DNA of 64,000 nucleotides from SB25 sp029560875 (GCA_035388225.1 DAOOPM010000014.1:1-64000), one strand, 5' to 3'; shown: positions 14,162-23,815, counted from the first letter of the stretch. The notes: generated by a model from the sequence alone, not told the origin. Program-made: numbers and translations.

Positions 14162-16459
14162 CTACTGTTTTGATTGTGTAACCTTTATAAGAGTGAATAT
14201 TCCAATGGATGCTATTGCCAAAACTGAAATCTCGCCAAGGGTATCGAGCCCCCTAAAATCGACAAGTATAACATTAACCACATTCTTACCTTTTGCGAGC
14301 AAGTAGCTGTTTTGTGCAAAGTAATCCTTTAATGGAGATACAACCTGTAGCGACTGAACCCACATAAGAATTATTGCCATAGTAGCGCCAAACGCAACAG
14401 CAGGGAATGCTATTTTGATAAGCAATCCTTTACGCACATCAACAAACTTAGGCAATTTATTTAGCACTAGCACAAAAAGCACAATAGTAAGAGTCTCTAT
14501 AAGAAACTGCGTCATTGCAACATCGGGTCCTCCATAGTAGAGGAAAATTGCAGCAGTTCCATAGCCAATCATTCCTAAAGAAACAATTGCCGTTAACCTC
14601 GAAGTTGTTAGCAGAGTATTTGCCAAACCAACCAGCATTAACACCACAAAAACTATCTCAAACCACTTCAACTTAGTTAATCCATCAAAACTAAGCATCG
14701 ACAAACCTCCACCATTAAAGGCCATAATCCATATCAAGGCAACCAAAGTCATTGAGATGATTACAATGTAATTTCGGAGAATACCCGACTGAAAAAACTC
14801 CGTTTGGCGCTTTGCAGCCTTCAGTAATGCAGGGATACTGTTTTGATATGCTTTTTCTGGGCCTGAAATACTATTAAGTGAATATTTATCGGAGAAATTC
14901 ACAACCACTGAGCGCATTCTAAAAAGTAAAAAGCCAAAAAGTAAGGTGAGTAAACTTAGCCCAAAAATCAATGTAAAACCATGCCATAAACCAAGTTGTA
15001 AAACCTTATCAACATTTAAAATCTGAGATGATGAGTGATGCAGCAATGGCTGAGCAAGTTGCTCAGAAAAGACACCACCAATAAGCCCAAGCGTAGCCAA
15101 AAATACTGGCCCAATTAGCATTGAAAAAGGAGCTTCATGAGGATGTTTTGGGGTTTCGGACTGTTTACCTAAGAATATTTTGTACCCAAACTCAAAGGCC
15201 AACGCTGTAAACATTACACCTGTGGCAAAAGTTGCCACACCTATTAGTCCACTTGCTAACGGCGACTTAAATGCAGCACCGTAAAGTATCTCCTTAGCAA
15301 TAAAGCCAAAGAAAGGAATAACCCCTGCCATTGAAAGCGATGCCAATGCTGATGCGTAGAAAGTGTATGGCATTTTCTTACCTAATCCTGACAGCAATGA
15401 TAAATCGCGCGAGCCCGTTTCGTGGTCAACATTTCCTGTCACCATAAACAGTGTTCCTTTATACAATGCGTGAGCCAGTAAAAAAACCATCGCAGCCTGC
15501 ACCGATACAGTTGTGCCAATACCCAACAAAAGCACCATAATACCAAGCGCACTAATGGTTGTGTAGGCCAATACCTTTTTCATATCGGTATTGGTTAAAG
15601 CCATTAAAGCACCATAAACCATTGTAAAACCGCCTATTGAAACCAGCAAAGGTTGCCAAATTGGACCATCGGTAAAAACCTGCGATAAGCGAGCAAGCAA
15701 GAATATCCCCGCCTTAACCATTGTGGTAGAGTGCAAATATGCGCTTACTGGTGCTGGTGCTGCCATTGCATTGGGCAACCAAAAATGGAATGGAAACTGA
15801 GCCGACTTAGTTATTGCTCCGATAATTATAAGAATTGCTATTAAAGATGAATTTCCGCTATTGGCTAAAATATTTGGAGTTGATAAAATTATATTCAAAT
15901 CAAAAGTTCCAGCGGCTATACCAAGCAAAATAATACCTGCCAACATAAACAAACCACCTGCAACAGTTACCAGCATTGCCATCAAGGCTGATTTTCGAGA
16001 CTCCTCATCGTTATGATAATACCCAATTAGCAGATAAGACGATAAACTAGTTAACTCCCAGAATATAAACAGAATAATCAGATTCCCCGACATAACAACA
16101 CCAAGCATTGCTGTCATGAATAGGCTTAAATAAAGGAAAAACTTACCCTTGTTGGAATCGTGATGCAGGTAGGCATTGGCGTAATTGTAGATAAAGAAAC
16201 CAACGCCAGATATCAATAGAACAAAGAAAAGGCTTAATCCATCAAGTCTAAAACTCAGCGAAATACCAATTGAATTTACCCACTGATGCGTTTCTGACAC
16301 ATAGCCTGTGAGAATAATTCTGTCCAAATAAGTTAGGGCCCAAACAAATATACCAAGCGGTATGATACTAAGCCAATTGCCCACCCGTTCGGAGTTTAAA
16401 CTATGAACTGGGATTGACAAAATTGCCAATAAAAAACCTAAAAGAATAACTACAAGCAC
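14162..16459 (-). CDS. mnhA: Mrp Na+/H+ antiporter subunit A
   Basis: This 765-residue polytopic subunit has an N-terminal NuoL-like antiporter module. The conserved Glu lies in LFIFWELTSLSSYLLIG, and the HSTTMVKAGIFLLAR helix carries the key Lys. A C-terminal module equivalent to MbhD/MbhE follows (the YYGGPDVAMTQFLIETL segment and the end around DTLGEISVLA). Together with MnhB-G it exchanges Na+ for protons, giving salt and alkali tolerance and pH homeostasis. It is the first gene of the operon. A -7 box TATATTTG lies 37 bp upstream on the minus strand. Confidence 0.96.
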   Translation of the reverse strand: MLVVILLGFLLAILSIPVHSLNSERVGNWLSIIPLGIFVWALTYLDRIILTGYVSETHQWVNSIGISLSFRLDGLSLFFVLLISGVGFFIYNYANAYLHHDSNKGKFFLYLSLFMTAMLGVVMSGNLIILFIFWELTSLSSYLLIGYYHNDEESRKSALMAMLVTVAGGLFMLAGIILLGIAAGTFDLNIILSTPNILANSGNSSLIAILIIIGAITKSAQFPFHFWLPNAMAAPAPVSAYLHSTTMVKAGIFLLARLSQVFTDGPIWQPLLVSIGGFTMVYGALMALTNTDMKKVLAYTTISALGIMVLLLGIGTTVSVQAAMVFLLAHALYKGTLFMVTGNVDHETGSRDLSLLSGLGKKMPYTFYASALASLSMAGVIPFFGFIAKEILYGAAFKSPLASGLIGVATFATGVMFTALAFEFGYKIFLGKQSETPKHPHEAPFSMLIGPVFLATLGLIGGVFSEQLAQPLLHHSSSQILNVDKVLQLGLWHGFTLIFGLSLLTLLFGFLLFRMRSVVVNFSDKYSLNSISGPEKAYQNSIPALLKAAKRQTEFFQSGILRNYIVIISMTLVALIWIMAFNGGGLSMLSFDGLTKLKWFEIVFVVLMLVGLANTLLTTSRLTAIVSLGMIGYGTAAIFLYYGGPDVAMTQFLIETLTIVLFVLVLNKLPKFVDVRKGLLIKIAFPAVAFGATMAIILMWVQSLQVVSPLKDYFAQNSYLLAKGKNVVNVILVDFRGLDTLGEISVLAIASIGIFTLIKVTQSKQ

Positions 16460-16495
16460 GTTGTAAGTATCATTAATTCAACATTATCTACATAA

Positions 16496-16503
16496 ACAAA
16501 TAT
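16496..16503 (-). promoter_or_regulatory. Candidate -7 element of the mrp operon
   Basis: On the minus strand this reads TATATTTG, an exact TAnnTTTG match, 37 bp before the mnhA start. No TTG is found at 17-23 nt; the nearest is 27 nt upstream, so this is only a partial promoter. The rest of 16460-16754 shows no gene. Confidence 0.35.
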
Positions 16504-16693
16504 AAGCAAATAGGCGTAATAATTCATAATTCAACAAACCCAAGGCTTAATTTTGTTATAGAAATAACAGAATTGTTGTTGATTTGTTTAAGCCTCGCTT
16601 CGCTTGTTTTTCGGCTCGTCGGCCAATGCCAATCCAAACCAACTCTGCATTTAATAACAGGAAAGTTTTATTAATCAATAGTGATAATACATC

Positions 16694-16723
16694 TTGATGT
16701 CTTATCAGTTTTTCTTACCTTTA
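16694..16723 (+). promoter_or_regulatory. Candidate promoter of the FtsE-like gene
   Basis: TTG at 16694-16696 and TACCTTTA at 16716-16723 are separated by 19 nt. The -7 box has one mismatch to TAnnTTTG. It ends 31 bp before the start codon. Confidence 0.45.
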
Positions 16724-16754
16724 TGCGCCAAACGATTTTAAAACAGATGCCGCT

Positions 16755-17465
16755 ATGGAACAACCAAATGTAATTGAAATCAGAAATACCAATATATTTC
16801 AGGAAGATAGTCTTATTCTCTCCGATGTAAACCTAGATATTGCAAAGGGCGAATTTGTGTATTTGGTTGGTAGAGTTGGAAGCGGCAAAACCAGTCTTAT
16901 TAAAACTATTACCGCTGAAATCCCCCTTAAGTTTGGTGAAGCAACGGTTTGCGACTTCAACTTAAAAATCCTTAAGCGCAAGCAAATTCCGCATCTTCGA
17001 AGAAAAATAGGAATAGTTTTTCAGGATTTTCAACTACTTACCGATAGAAGTGTATACGACAATCTCCTATTTGTGCTAAAATCGACAGGTTGGAAAGATA
17101 AAACTGCAATAAAAGAAAGAATTGCACAGGTATTGGAAATGGTCGGTTTAAAGTTTAAGGATTACAAAATGCCCCACCAACTCTCAGGTGGAGAGCAGCA
17201 ACGCGTGGTAATTGCCCGTGCCCTTTTAAATAATCCCGACTTAATACTCGCCGATGAGCCAACGGGAAACCTAGATATGGAAACATCCGAAGGGATTATG
17301 CAGATTTTACAGGAAATTGCTGCCAACGGAAAATCGGTTCTTATGGCAACCCACAACCATCATCTCATCAAAAAATTTCCGGGTCGTACGTTAAAATGCG
17401 AAAAAGGGAAATTAACTGAAACAGAACAGGTTAGTGAAATTGATTTTGAGAGTCTAATGGAGTAA
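16755..17465 (+). CDS. FtsE-like ABC transporter ATP-binding protein
   Basis: The 236-residue ATPase has Walker A GRVGSGKTSLIK (39-50), the signature LSGGEQQRVVIARA, Walker B DLILADEPTGNLD and the switch His in MATHNHH. The sequence and length resemble FtsE, which with FtsX regulates peptidoglycan hydrolysis at the septum. No ftsX lies in the window, so another ABC export role (LolD- or MacB-like) cannot be excluded. It is transcribed alone, convergent with the gene at 17476. Confidence 0.88.
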   Translation: MEQPNVIEIRNTNIFQEDSLILSDVNLDIAKGEFVYLVGRVGSGKTSLIKTITAEIPLKFGEATVCDFNLKILKRKQIPHLRRKIGIVFQDFQLLTDRSVYDNLLFVLKSTGWKDKTAIKERIAQVLEMVGLKFKDYKMPHQLSGGEQQRVVIARALLNNPDLILADEPTGNLDMETSEGIMQILQEIAANGKSVLMATHNHHLIKKFPGRTLKCEKGKLTETEQVSEIDFESLME

Positions 17466-17475
17466 CACCGCTACT

Positions 17476-18414
17476 TTAAATTTTCGATTTAAAACGTTTC
17501 AATATAACTTTCAACTTAAAAAGGATGTTTGCAAAGAACGGCAAACGGTTAACGTTTATGCTTTGATATTCGCAAGGCTTTGCTCCAAAACCAGCATAAA
17601 AACGAGCGATTGAAGGAATAATTGAACCTTCGAAATCAAGTACCAAATGATTCTCCGCATTCCATCGAATAATTTGGTCGACAACAGCAAACATTGCCCT
17701 ATGCTTAATGCCTAAGTGATTTGACGAAGCAAACAAGTAAATCAGTTTACCATTACTTTTCACCATTAGTGCTGCAGCACAAAGAATTCCCTGATAATAT
17801 GCGCCAACCACCTCAGCCTTCCCAAGTTTTATTAGTGTGTCTGAAATCTGCACAACCCGATTAAAACTAGAATTGGCAAACTTAACGGCAACATTTTTTC
17901 TGTAAAACTCAAGGAAAGTGGCTATCTCTATATTCTTGGTTACAGAAACACCAAAGGCTAAAGCCTTTAAGTTGTTGCGTCGGGTATTCTGGTTGTATCG
18001 CGAATGAATAACGGAGTAAGTGGAAATCAAATCCAGCTGATAGGTTACTCGTTCAACAGAATGAAAAACACCGTTATACCGATTTAATGTATTCAGATGA
18101 ATACTGATAAACTTATACTTGGCGGGTATACTCTCCAAAAATTCTTTCAGTATTTCGGGGGTAATATGACTCTTCGAGAATAGTCCTAATTGCTGTGTAA
18201 ACAAAGGTTGGGAAAGGGTTTCAACGCCCAATCGTTTTAATGAAGGTAATGGGAAAATGTAACTGTAATTTTCAGTAACTAACGCGCTCCAATTAGGCGA
18301 TACAATATCCAAATACCAAGTATAGGCGTAAACAATTCCATTTACAGCCCCATCGATACACCTATTCCATTGGTCATCGTTAATATCCGAACGCTCAATA
18401 TACCTAATCTGCAT
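17476..18414 (-). CDS. GNAT/FemAB-like acyltransferase-type protein
   Basis: The 312-residue soluble protein shows, from about residue 145 on, a pattern of the FemAB/BioF2-like branch of the GNAT fold. The segments are RRNNLKALAFG, VVGAYYQGILCAAALMVKS and LDFEGSIIPSIARFYAGFGA. The substrate is unknown. It starts 3 bp after the stop of the upstream deacetylase-like gene, so the two are one operon and may act together on a cell-surface glycan or peptide. The assignment rests on pattern and fold, not a diagnostic catalytic residue. Confidence 0.75.
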   Translation of the reverse strand: MQIRYIERSDINDDQWNRCIDGAVNGIVYAYTWYLDIVSPNWSALVTENYSYIFPLPSLKRLGVETLSQPLFTQQLGLFSKSHITPEILKEFLESIPAKYKFISIHLNTLNRYNGVFHSVERVTYQLDLISTYSVIHSRYNQNTRRNNLKALAFGVSVTKNIEIATFLEFYRKNVAVKFANSSFNRVVQISDTLIKLGKAEVVGAYYQGILCAAALMVKSNGKLIYLFASSNHLGIKHRAMFAVVDQIIRWNAENHLVLDFEGSIIPSIARFYAGFGAKPCEYQSINVNRLPFFANILFKLKVILKRFKSKI

Positions 18415-18417
18415 CTA

Positions 18418-19728
18418 TTATTCCCTATTTAAATAGTTGAGCATCTCCTTAATTGCACTTAACCAGCCAGCGGAATATCCGTAACCCGAAAGATAATCGA
18501 TATGCCATATGCTGATAAATGTACCATTTACAATCCTAACAGAATCTACCATTCTGAAAATTTCATCTCTTGCTATGCTTGGTGCTAAATTATTTCCCAC
18601 AAATGTAGAGTCCATCACTTGAAACGGGAAAACTTTTAGGTTTAGCATTTGTTCAGCCGGTAAATCGAAAAACACAAAGGGTGTACAGGTTCCTGCTCTA
18701 AACCCAGAAATATCGGAATAACCCATTGTGTAATCCTCTGTAATCCCTAACTTAATGAGCATTCTATAAGTTTTGGGCAAACTCAGCCTTAAGAAATGTT
18801 GACGACTACAAGCCACATAAAGATTTAAGGCATCAACAAGGACAGAAACCTCTTTTCGGATCTTTTTCTCGTTCAGGAACGCCCCATACGAAGGGTGAAT
18901 TCCAATCCTAAACTTCTCACCCAAACGATTAATTAGAGTTTTAATTGCAGGCTTAGTAACAGGAATAGACTTATCGTACTTACCCCACTTGCCTGTATGA
19001 ATAAACCAGACTGTTTGAGGCGATTCTGGCAGAATTTGAATTAAATCGTCATATATATCGAAAGGGTCAGGGGCTAATCCCAATACTACTCTAAATCTTT
19101 GCAAAAAATGGGGTTTGCCATTGGATAAAAGCGACTTAAACGCAGCAAACGTAACTCGCAATAATCCTTTATGCTTGAATGCGTAAGCCGAGTCTAAATC
19201 GACTGTTGTAATGTAATTAAATCTGCGAGGCTTTACTGTCAGCGAGTAATTGTGCGATTTTAAGATATCCAGAAGTCGATAAGCCCACAAATCAATTACT
19301 GGCAGATGCAAGAAATTGTTATTATAAGCCAAACTCATTTGATGCTTATACCTAATATGCTTATCTAAACTAGATTTTGAAACAGTGTATTCCTCGTATC
19401 GAGATACCAAATAAAAAGACGCAGTAAATATATCGAAAGGGATTTGAGAGTTCGGGGAAGTTAACGGGAAAGCAGGCATTCCATTCCAATCAACAACCTC
19501 GAACGAATGATGCTTTATTCCTTCCTCTGTTAATAATCCATGTGGTACTATCTGAACAGAATTACCTATATGTTGATGTGAATACGAAAGCACAGAGCCG
19601 CCATAACTTTGTGCCTCGGTTATTGAGGTTGTAACTCTATATCTAAGCCTAAGTATATCCTTGAAAATAAAGCGGAATATATACTCAACCCGTGGTGTTA
19701 TTTCGCGTGTATAAATAAGAAGTTCCAA
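18418..19728 (-). CDS. Polysaccharide deacetylase-like protein
   Basis: The 436-residue protein resembles a Bacteroidota family with an N-terminal domain of unknown function followed by a NodB-like domain. Visible elements are TTVDLDSAY (about residues 160-168; an Asp pair of the metal-site type), GIHPSYGAFLNEKKI (about 276-290) and MGYSDISGFRAGTCTPFVFF (about 338-357). These correspond to the deacetylase metal and base motifs. No signal peptide is present, so it is probably cytoplasmic or membrane-peripheral. It is the first gene of a pair with the acyltransferase-like gene. Confidence 0.8.
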   Translation of the reverse strand: MELLIYTREITPRVEYIFRFIFKDILRLRYRVTTSITEAQSYGGSVLSYSHQHIGNSVQIVPHGLLTEEGIKHHSFEVVDWNGMPAFPLTSPNSQIPFDIFTASFYLVSRYEEYTVSKSSLDKHIRYKHQMSLAYNNNFLHLPVIDLWAYRLLDILKSHNYSLTVKPRRFNYITTVDLDSAYAFKHKGLLRVTFAAFKSLLSNGKPHFLQRFRVVLGLAPDPFDIYDDLIQILPESPQTVWFIHTGKWGKYDKSIPVTKPAIKTLINRLGEKFRIGIHPSYGAFLNEKKIRKEVSVLVDALNLYVACSRQHFLRLSLPKTYRMLIKLGITEDYTMGYSDISGFRAGTCTPFVFFDLPAEQMLNLKVFPFQVMDSTFVGNNLAPSIARDEIFRMVDSVRIVNGTFISIWHIDYLSGYGYSAGWLSAIKEMLNYLNRE

Positions 19729-19790
19729 GTACCAGATTATTTGGCACTAATTTAATGAAAAAGTTGGAATGTTATACCGATTGAAATTTT

Positions 19791-19895
19791 GTCATGCTGA
19801 ACCTGCCTATCGGCAGGCAGGCGAAGTGAAGCATCTCTTCTGCAAGTCATTCCTAAACAACACAGAGATTTCTCGCTAACGCTCGAAATGACAAG
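19791..19895. repeat. Intergenic repeat with GTCAT/ATGAC ends
   Basis: The element begins GTCATGCTGAACCTGCC and ends CTCGCTAACGCTCGAAATGAC. It contains the hairpin CCTGCC-TATC-GGCAGG. The left half resembles 38876-38935 and the right half resembles 6891-6941. It is non-coding and lies between mutS2 and the deacetylase-like gene. Confidence 0.7.
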
Positions 19896-19919
19896 AAATA
19901 ATTTGTACTAAACAACAAT

Positions 19920-22403
19920 CTACACATCAACATCCACCACAGTTATTCCAGAGCCACCAAACTCAATATGCTCATCGGCATAGGATTTAACACCGGGAGC
20001 ATTACGCAGGTAATCGCGAATAACCTGACGCAAAATGCCATTCCCCTTACCGTGCAGAATCCTAACACGCGAAATGCTTAACATCAACGCATCGTCAATT
20101 AAATCCTGAACAGCCTCAATGGCCTCATCGGCACGATAGCCACGAATATCGATATCGGACTTAAAGTTTAGCCTGCGCTTATAGGTATCAAAACCAGCAC
20201 CTGTGCTTGGCTGCTCAACCGCTTTATTCGCTTTGCGAAACTCGTTGGTCGAAATTTTCTCAAGTCTATCTAACTGCACAACCGTAATCATATTGCCAAA
20301 TGCAACTGATGCCGATTGATTTGAGAGCGATACAACCTCGCCCATAAGGCTTTGTCCAGCAATCTTAACCTTATCGCCTACCCCAATAAACTTCAAATCC
20401 TCCTTCTCTGGAACAGACTCCACAGTTTTTGGGTCATTCTTTTGCTGCTGCTTGCGCTCCTGACGGCGTTTAATTTGCTCTATCTTGCGGTCGATTGACT
20501 CGTCGTGAACATTAATCTCCTCAACCTCCTTCTTGAACTTATCCAACTCCTCGCGCACCTGTTTGGTTTGCTCCTTGGCAGCATTGGCTTCCTTTATAGC
20601 ACGAATGGTATTCTCAATTTGCTTATTGGCATCGGCAAGTATTGCCTGTGCTTCCTTTTTGGCATTTGCCAAAATATCCTTGCGTTGCTCCTTTAGCACA
20701 GCCAACTCTTTTTCGAGTTTATCCTGATACTCCTCGGTCTTTTTATTGGCTATCCTAATATTATCGCGTTTCTTTTCCCAGTAACGTTTATCGCGCGAAA
20801 TCTCCCTTAAATGCTTCTCAAAGGTGATATAATCCTCACCCACCTTGCTGCCAGCATCGTTCAGAACTGTATCGGGCAGGCCAATTTTACGGGCAATTTC
20901 AAAGGCGAAACTGCTTCCGGGCTTGCCAATCTCCAACTTGAACAAAGGCTCAATCTTAGCATTATCGAATAGCATTGCACCATTAATAATACCATCGGTA
21001 TTTGCAGCAAAGTGTTTTAAGTTAGAATAGTGAGTTGTGATAACGCCAAAAGCCCCTACGTTACACAACTGCTGTAGAATTGCTTCGGCAATTGCACCAC
21101 CAGCCATTGGCTCGGTTCCAGCACCAAACTCATCAATCAGCACCAAGGTTTCCTTCTGAGCATTCCTAAGGAAATGTTTCATATTGAGAAGATGAGAGCT
21201 ATAGGTACTCAAATCGTTCTCGATGGATTGCTCATCGCCAATATCGATAAAGATTCCACGATAAATTCCCATCTCGGAGTTCTCCAATGCACAAGGCAAA
21301 AAGCCGCACTGGAGCATATACTGTAGCAGACCAAAGGTTTTTAAGCAAACCGATTTTCCACCAGCGTTTGGTCCAGAAATTAAAAGAATTCTGTTCTGCT
21401 GATTAACCTCAATATCGAGTGGAACAATCTCCTTGCCCTCACGTTTCAGACTTTTCAGCAAAATTGGATGCTTTGCCTGACGCAGGTATGTTCCTGTTGA
21501 ATTCTTCAGAATTGGTTTAGCCCCGTGATACTCCACTGCAAACAAAGCCTTAGCCCTTATGAAATCGATAGTTCCAAGAAAATCGTATGCTGACAACAGT
21601 TCAGGGAGATATGGACGGATATTATCAGCAAAATCGACCAAAATCCTTATAATCTCACGACGCTCGTCGTACTCCAACTCTCGAATCTCGTTATTCAACT
21701 CAACAACCTCAACAGGTTCAATAAAAACGGTCTTACCTGTCGCCGACTCATCGTGCACAATCCCCTTAAGCTTGCGCTTATTGGCAGCCGAAACTGGGAT
21801 TACTACCCTACCCTCGCGAATTGATGGAGTTACATCCTGCTCCACAACCCCTTGCTCACGAGCATTCCTCAGAATGCTTTGAACCAACTTTGAAACCGAG
21901 CCTTGCTTAGCGGCAATTGCCGAGCGAATTTTAGCCAACTCTGGCGATGCGTTATCCTTAATCTTCCCAAATTTATCGAGAATGGAATCGATACGCTCAA
22001 CCACGTAGGGATAATAGGCAACTGTTTTTGCTAACTCCGCAATATTTGGATACTTCTCCGAAACTTTTTTCAGAAAAGTAAGAATAGACTTAATGGTTTC
22101 GAGCGAGCGCTTAAGGTTTTGCAGTTCAACTTCATCGAGCCATGTGCCAACCTTGGATATTTTATTGAGCGAAGGCGTTAAATCGTAGTAGTTTTCTATG
22201 GGAAAAGAGTTCTCCATCAGGCAAATAGATTTCATCTCATCAACCTGGTTAATCATCCTTTCAATAGATTCGAAATCGTAAAGAAACTCAGCGGCAGTAA
22301 CCTTGGCCGCTCCAAGCGGACAAAGGCATTTGGCCACCACTAATTCTCGAACCTTATCGAATCCAACCTTTTGCTCAAAGGTATTTGGGTAAATATTGGT
22401 CAT
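19920..22403 (-). CDS. mutS2: MutS2 / RqcU-type ATPase with Smr domain
   Basis: The 827-residue protein has a MutS-like core and clamp. The ATPase has Walker A GPNAGGKS (344-351) and Walker B ETLVLIDEFGAGTEP. A long coiled coil follows (about 520-650, rich in Lys/Glu/Arg/Gln), then a linker and a C-terminal Smr nuclease domain (about 745-827) with LHGKGNGILR. The family suppresses recombination and, in Bacillus, resolves collided ribosomes; which role dominates here is not visible. It lacks the MutS mismatch-binding domain, as expected. Repeat copy C occupies its upstream region. Confidence 0.96.
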   Translation of the reverse strand: MTNIYPNTFEQKVGFDKVRELVVAKCLCPLGAAKVTAAEFLYDFESIERMINQVDEMKSICLMENSFPIENYYDLTPSLNKISKVGTWLDEVELQNLKRSLETIKSILTFLKKVSEKYPNIAELAKTVAYYPYVVERIDSILDKFGKIKDNASPELAKIRSAIAAKQGSVSKLVQSILRNAREQGVVEQDVTPSIREGRVVIPVSAANKRKLKGIVHDESATGKTVFIEPVEVVELNNEIRELEYDERREIIRILVDFADNIRPYLPELLSAYDFLGTIDFIRAKALFAVEYHGAKPILKNSTGTYLRQAKHPILLKSLKREGKEIVPLDIEVNQQNRILLISGPNAGGKSVCLKTFGLLQYMLQCGFLPCALENSEMGIYRGIFIDIGDEQSIENDLSTYSSHLLNMKHFLRNAQKETLVLIDEFGAGTEPMAGGAIAEAILQQLCNVGAFGVITTHYSNLKHFAANTDGIINGAMLFDNAKIEPLFKLEIGKPGSSFAFEIARKIGLPDTVLNDAGSKVGEDYITFEKHLREISRDKRYWEKKRDNIRIANKKTEEYQDKLEKELAVLKEQRKDILANAKKEAQAILADANKQIENTIRAIKEANAAKEQTKQVREELDKFKKEVEEINVHDESIDRKIEQIKRRQERKQQQKNDPKTVESVPEKEDLKFIGVGDKVKIAGQSLMGEVVSLSNQSASVAFGNMITVVQLDRLEKISTNEFRKANKAVEQPSTGAGFDTYKRRLNFKSDIDIRGYRADEAIEAVQDLIDDALMLSISRVRILHGKGNGILRQVIRDYLRNAPGVKSYADEHIEFGGSGITVVDVDV

Positions 22404-22470
22404 TAATGCTTAAATAATTATTAAAAAAAATCTTAAGGTTTGCTAAAACAAACACAGATAATCAACTAAC

Positions 22471-22708
22471 AAATGCAAAGTTATTCTAATACACTCTCAA
22501 TTCCCTTTGCATCTCTTACTTTTTCCATGATGAAAAAGTAAGCAAAAAATCTAGGCAAAACTATGCTTCCTCACTCTCTGCTGCAAGTCAAGAATTTCTG
22601 CAAAAGTTGGCAAGCCCCTTTTGCGAAATTCTAAAACTTCCATCATTCACGCTTACTCCGGCTCGCAGTTTTGCCAATCCCACACACTTGCATTTTAAAT
22701 TCTGTATC
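22471..22708 (+). repeat. Structured intergenic repeat, copy C
   Basis: This has the same architecture as copy B. The stems are ATGCAAAG/CTTTGCAT (22473-22480/22505-22512), an 11-bp hairpin (22515-22525/22532-22542), the outer stem GGCAAAACT/AGTTTTGCC (22554-22562/22667-22675) and the inner stem 22593-22606/22618-22630. The 50-bp core 22583-22632 differs from copies A and B at one base. It lies in the 408-bp gap 22404-22811 between mutS2 and sua5, where I see no gene. Confidence 0.92.
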
Positions 22709-22811
22709 GAGTTAATTATTCTGCCTAAAAATTTGCTCCAAATGTTAAATTTTTAGGTACTCTCCAAATATAATGTTCAGAAATCAGTCACAAAATGCAC
22801 CAATGCCCTAT

Positions 22812-23762
22812 TTATCCTCGATACCTGAAAGCAGCTTTACGTAATCTATCCATAATTGCCAATCCTATTCCGTGTTCCTCAACAGGTTCAGCAACTATAT
22901 ACTCCACATCGGACTCCTCCATTTTATGAATTGCAGCAAAAAGGTTCACAGCGTACTCACGCAAATTACCAGAGTTTGACAATGGAATAACTATTTTGTA
23001 CCCTTCAGTATCGGTAGTGTTAAACGATAGCAAACCCGCGTTGCTCCTTTGCATATCATTCAAATGTACATCGCCTAAAAAATACAGCGGTTTATTAGGA
23101 CTATAGTGCGATTTAAGCATTCCCGGAGCAACAATGCTGTCCGATGTATCTCTTCCGCTATGGAAAGGAACGAAACTCTCCAAATCCTCACGAGTAATAA
23201 CTCCGTGACGAAGAATTTCGAAACCATTCTCGTTCAACGTAATAATTGTTGATTCAATACCCACTTGGGTTTTTCCACCATCGAGAATATAGTCAACATT
23301 AGGCAGCTGTTTCTTCACGTGCTGAGCAGTTGTTGGACTCACCCTGCCAAACTTATTGGCACTTGGTGCGGCAATTGGACAACCCGCCTTGCGGATTAAC
23401 TCCAACGCAATTGGGTTATTGGGCATCCTTATACCAACGGTATCGAGACCCGAGGTAACAATATCTGGAACAATATCGCTTTTGGGTAAAACAATGGTTA
23501 ATGGGCCTGGCCAGAATTTTTCAGCCAAAAGCAACACTCTACTATCTTTATTAACGGTCAACTTATCCAAATCGTCCACCGAGGCTATATGCACAATAAG
23601 TGGGTCGAACGAAGGTCGTTCCTTCAATTCAAATATTTTGGCAACAGCCAATGGATTTAGCGCATTGGCGCCTAAACCGTAAACTGTTTCCGTAGGAAAT
23701 GCAACCAATCTCCCCTCACGAATATAACCAGCGGCAATGTCGATATCCTGATTTACTATCAT
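22812..23762 (-). CDS. L-threonylcarbamoyladenylate synthase (Sua5/TsaC)
   Basis: The enzyme makes threonylcarbamoyl-AMP from threonine, bicarbonate and ATP for t6A37 modification of ANN-decoding tRNAs. The 316-residue product has the YrdC core (about residues 5-190) with FPTETVYGLGANA, LKERPSFDPL and PSANKFGRVSPTTAQHV. The additional C-terminal Sua5 domain follows the HYSPNKPL linker (about 216), so this is the long Sua5 form rather than short TsaC. It has its own promoter just upstream and is separated from rubrerythrin by a terminator. Confidence 0.95.
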   Translation of the reverse strand: MIVNQDIDIAAGYIREGRLVAFPTETVYGLGANALNPLAVAKIFELKERPSFDPLIVHIASVDDLDKLTVNKDSRVLLLAEKFWPGPLTIVLPKSDIVPDIVTSGLDTVGIRMPNNPIALELIRKAGCPIAAPSANKFGRVSPTTAQHVKKQLPNVDYILDGGKTQVGIESTIITLNENGFEILRHGVITREDLESFVPFHSGRDTSDSIVAPGMLKSHYSPNKPLYFLGDVHLNDMQRSNAGLLSFNTTDTEGYKIVIPLSNSGNLREYAVNLFAAIHKMEESDVEYIVAEPVEEHGIGLAIMDRLRKAAFRYRG

Positions 23763-23782
23763 TTAAACTGCAATTTATGTTG

Positions 23783-23815
23783 CAAAACTAGCTAAAGCTG
23801 CTGGATTTAAAACAA
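23783..23815 (-). promoter_or_regulatory. Promoter of the sua5-type gene
   Basis: On the minus strand TAGTTTTG (23790 down to 23783) matches TAnnTTTG, with TTG (23815-23813) 22 nt upstream. The -33 element touches the base of the neighbouring rubrerythrin terminator stem. Confidence 0.6.
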
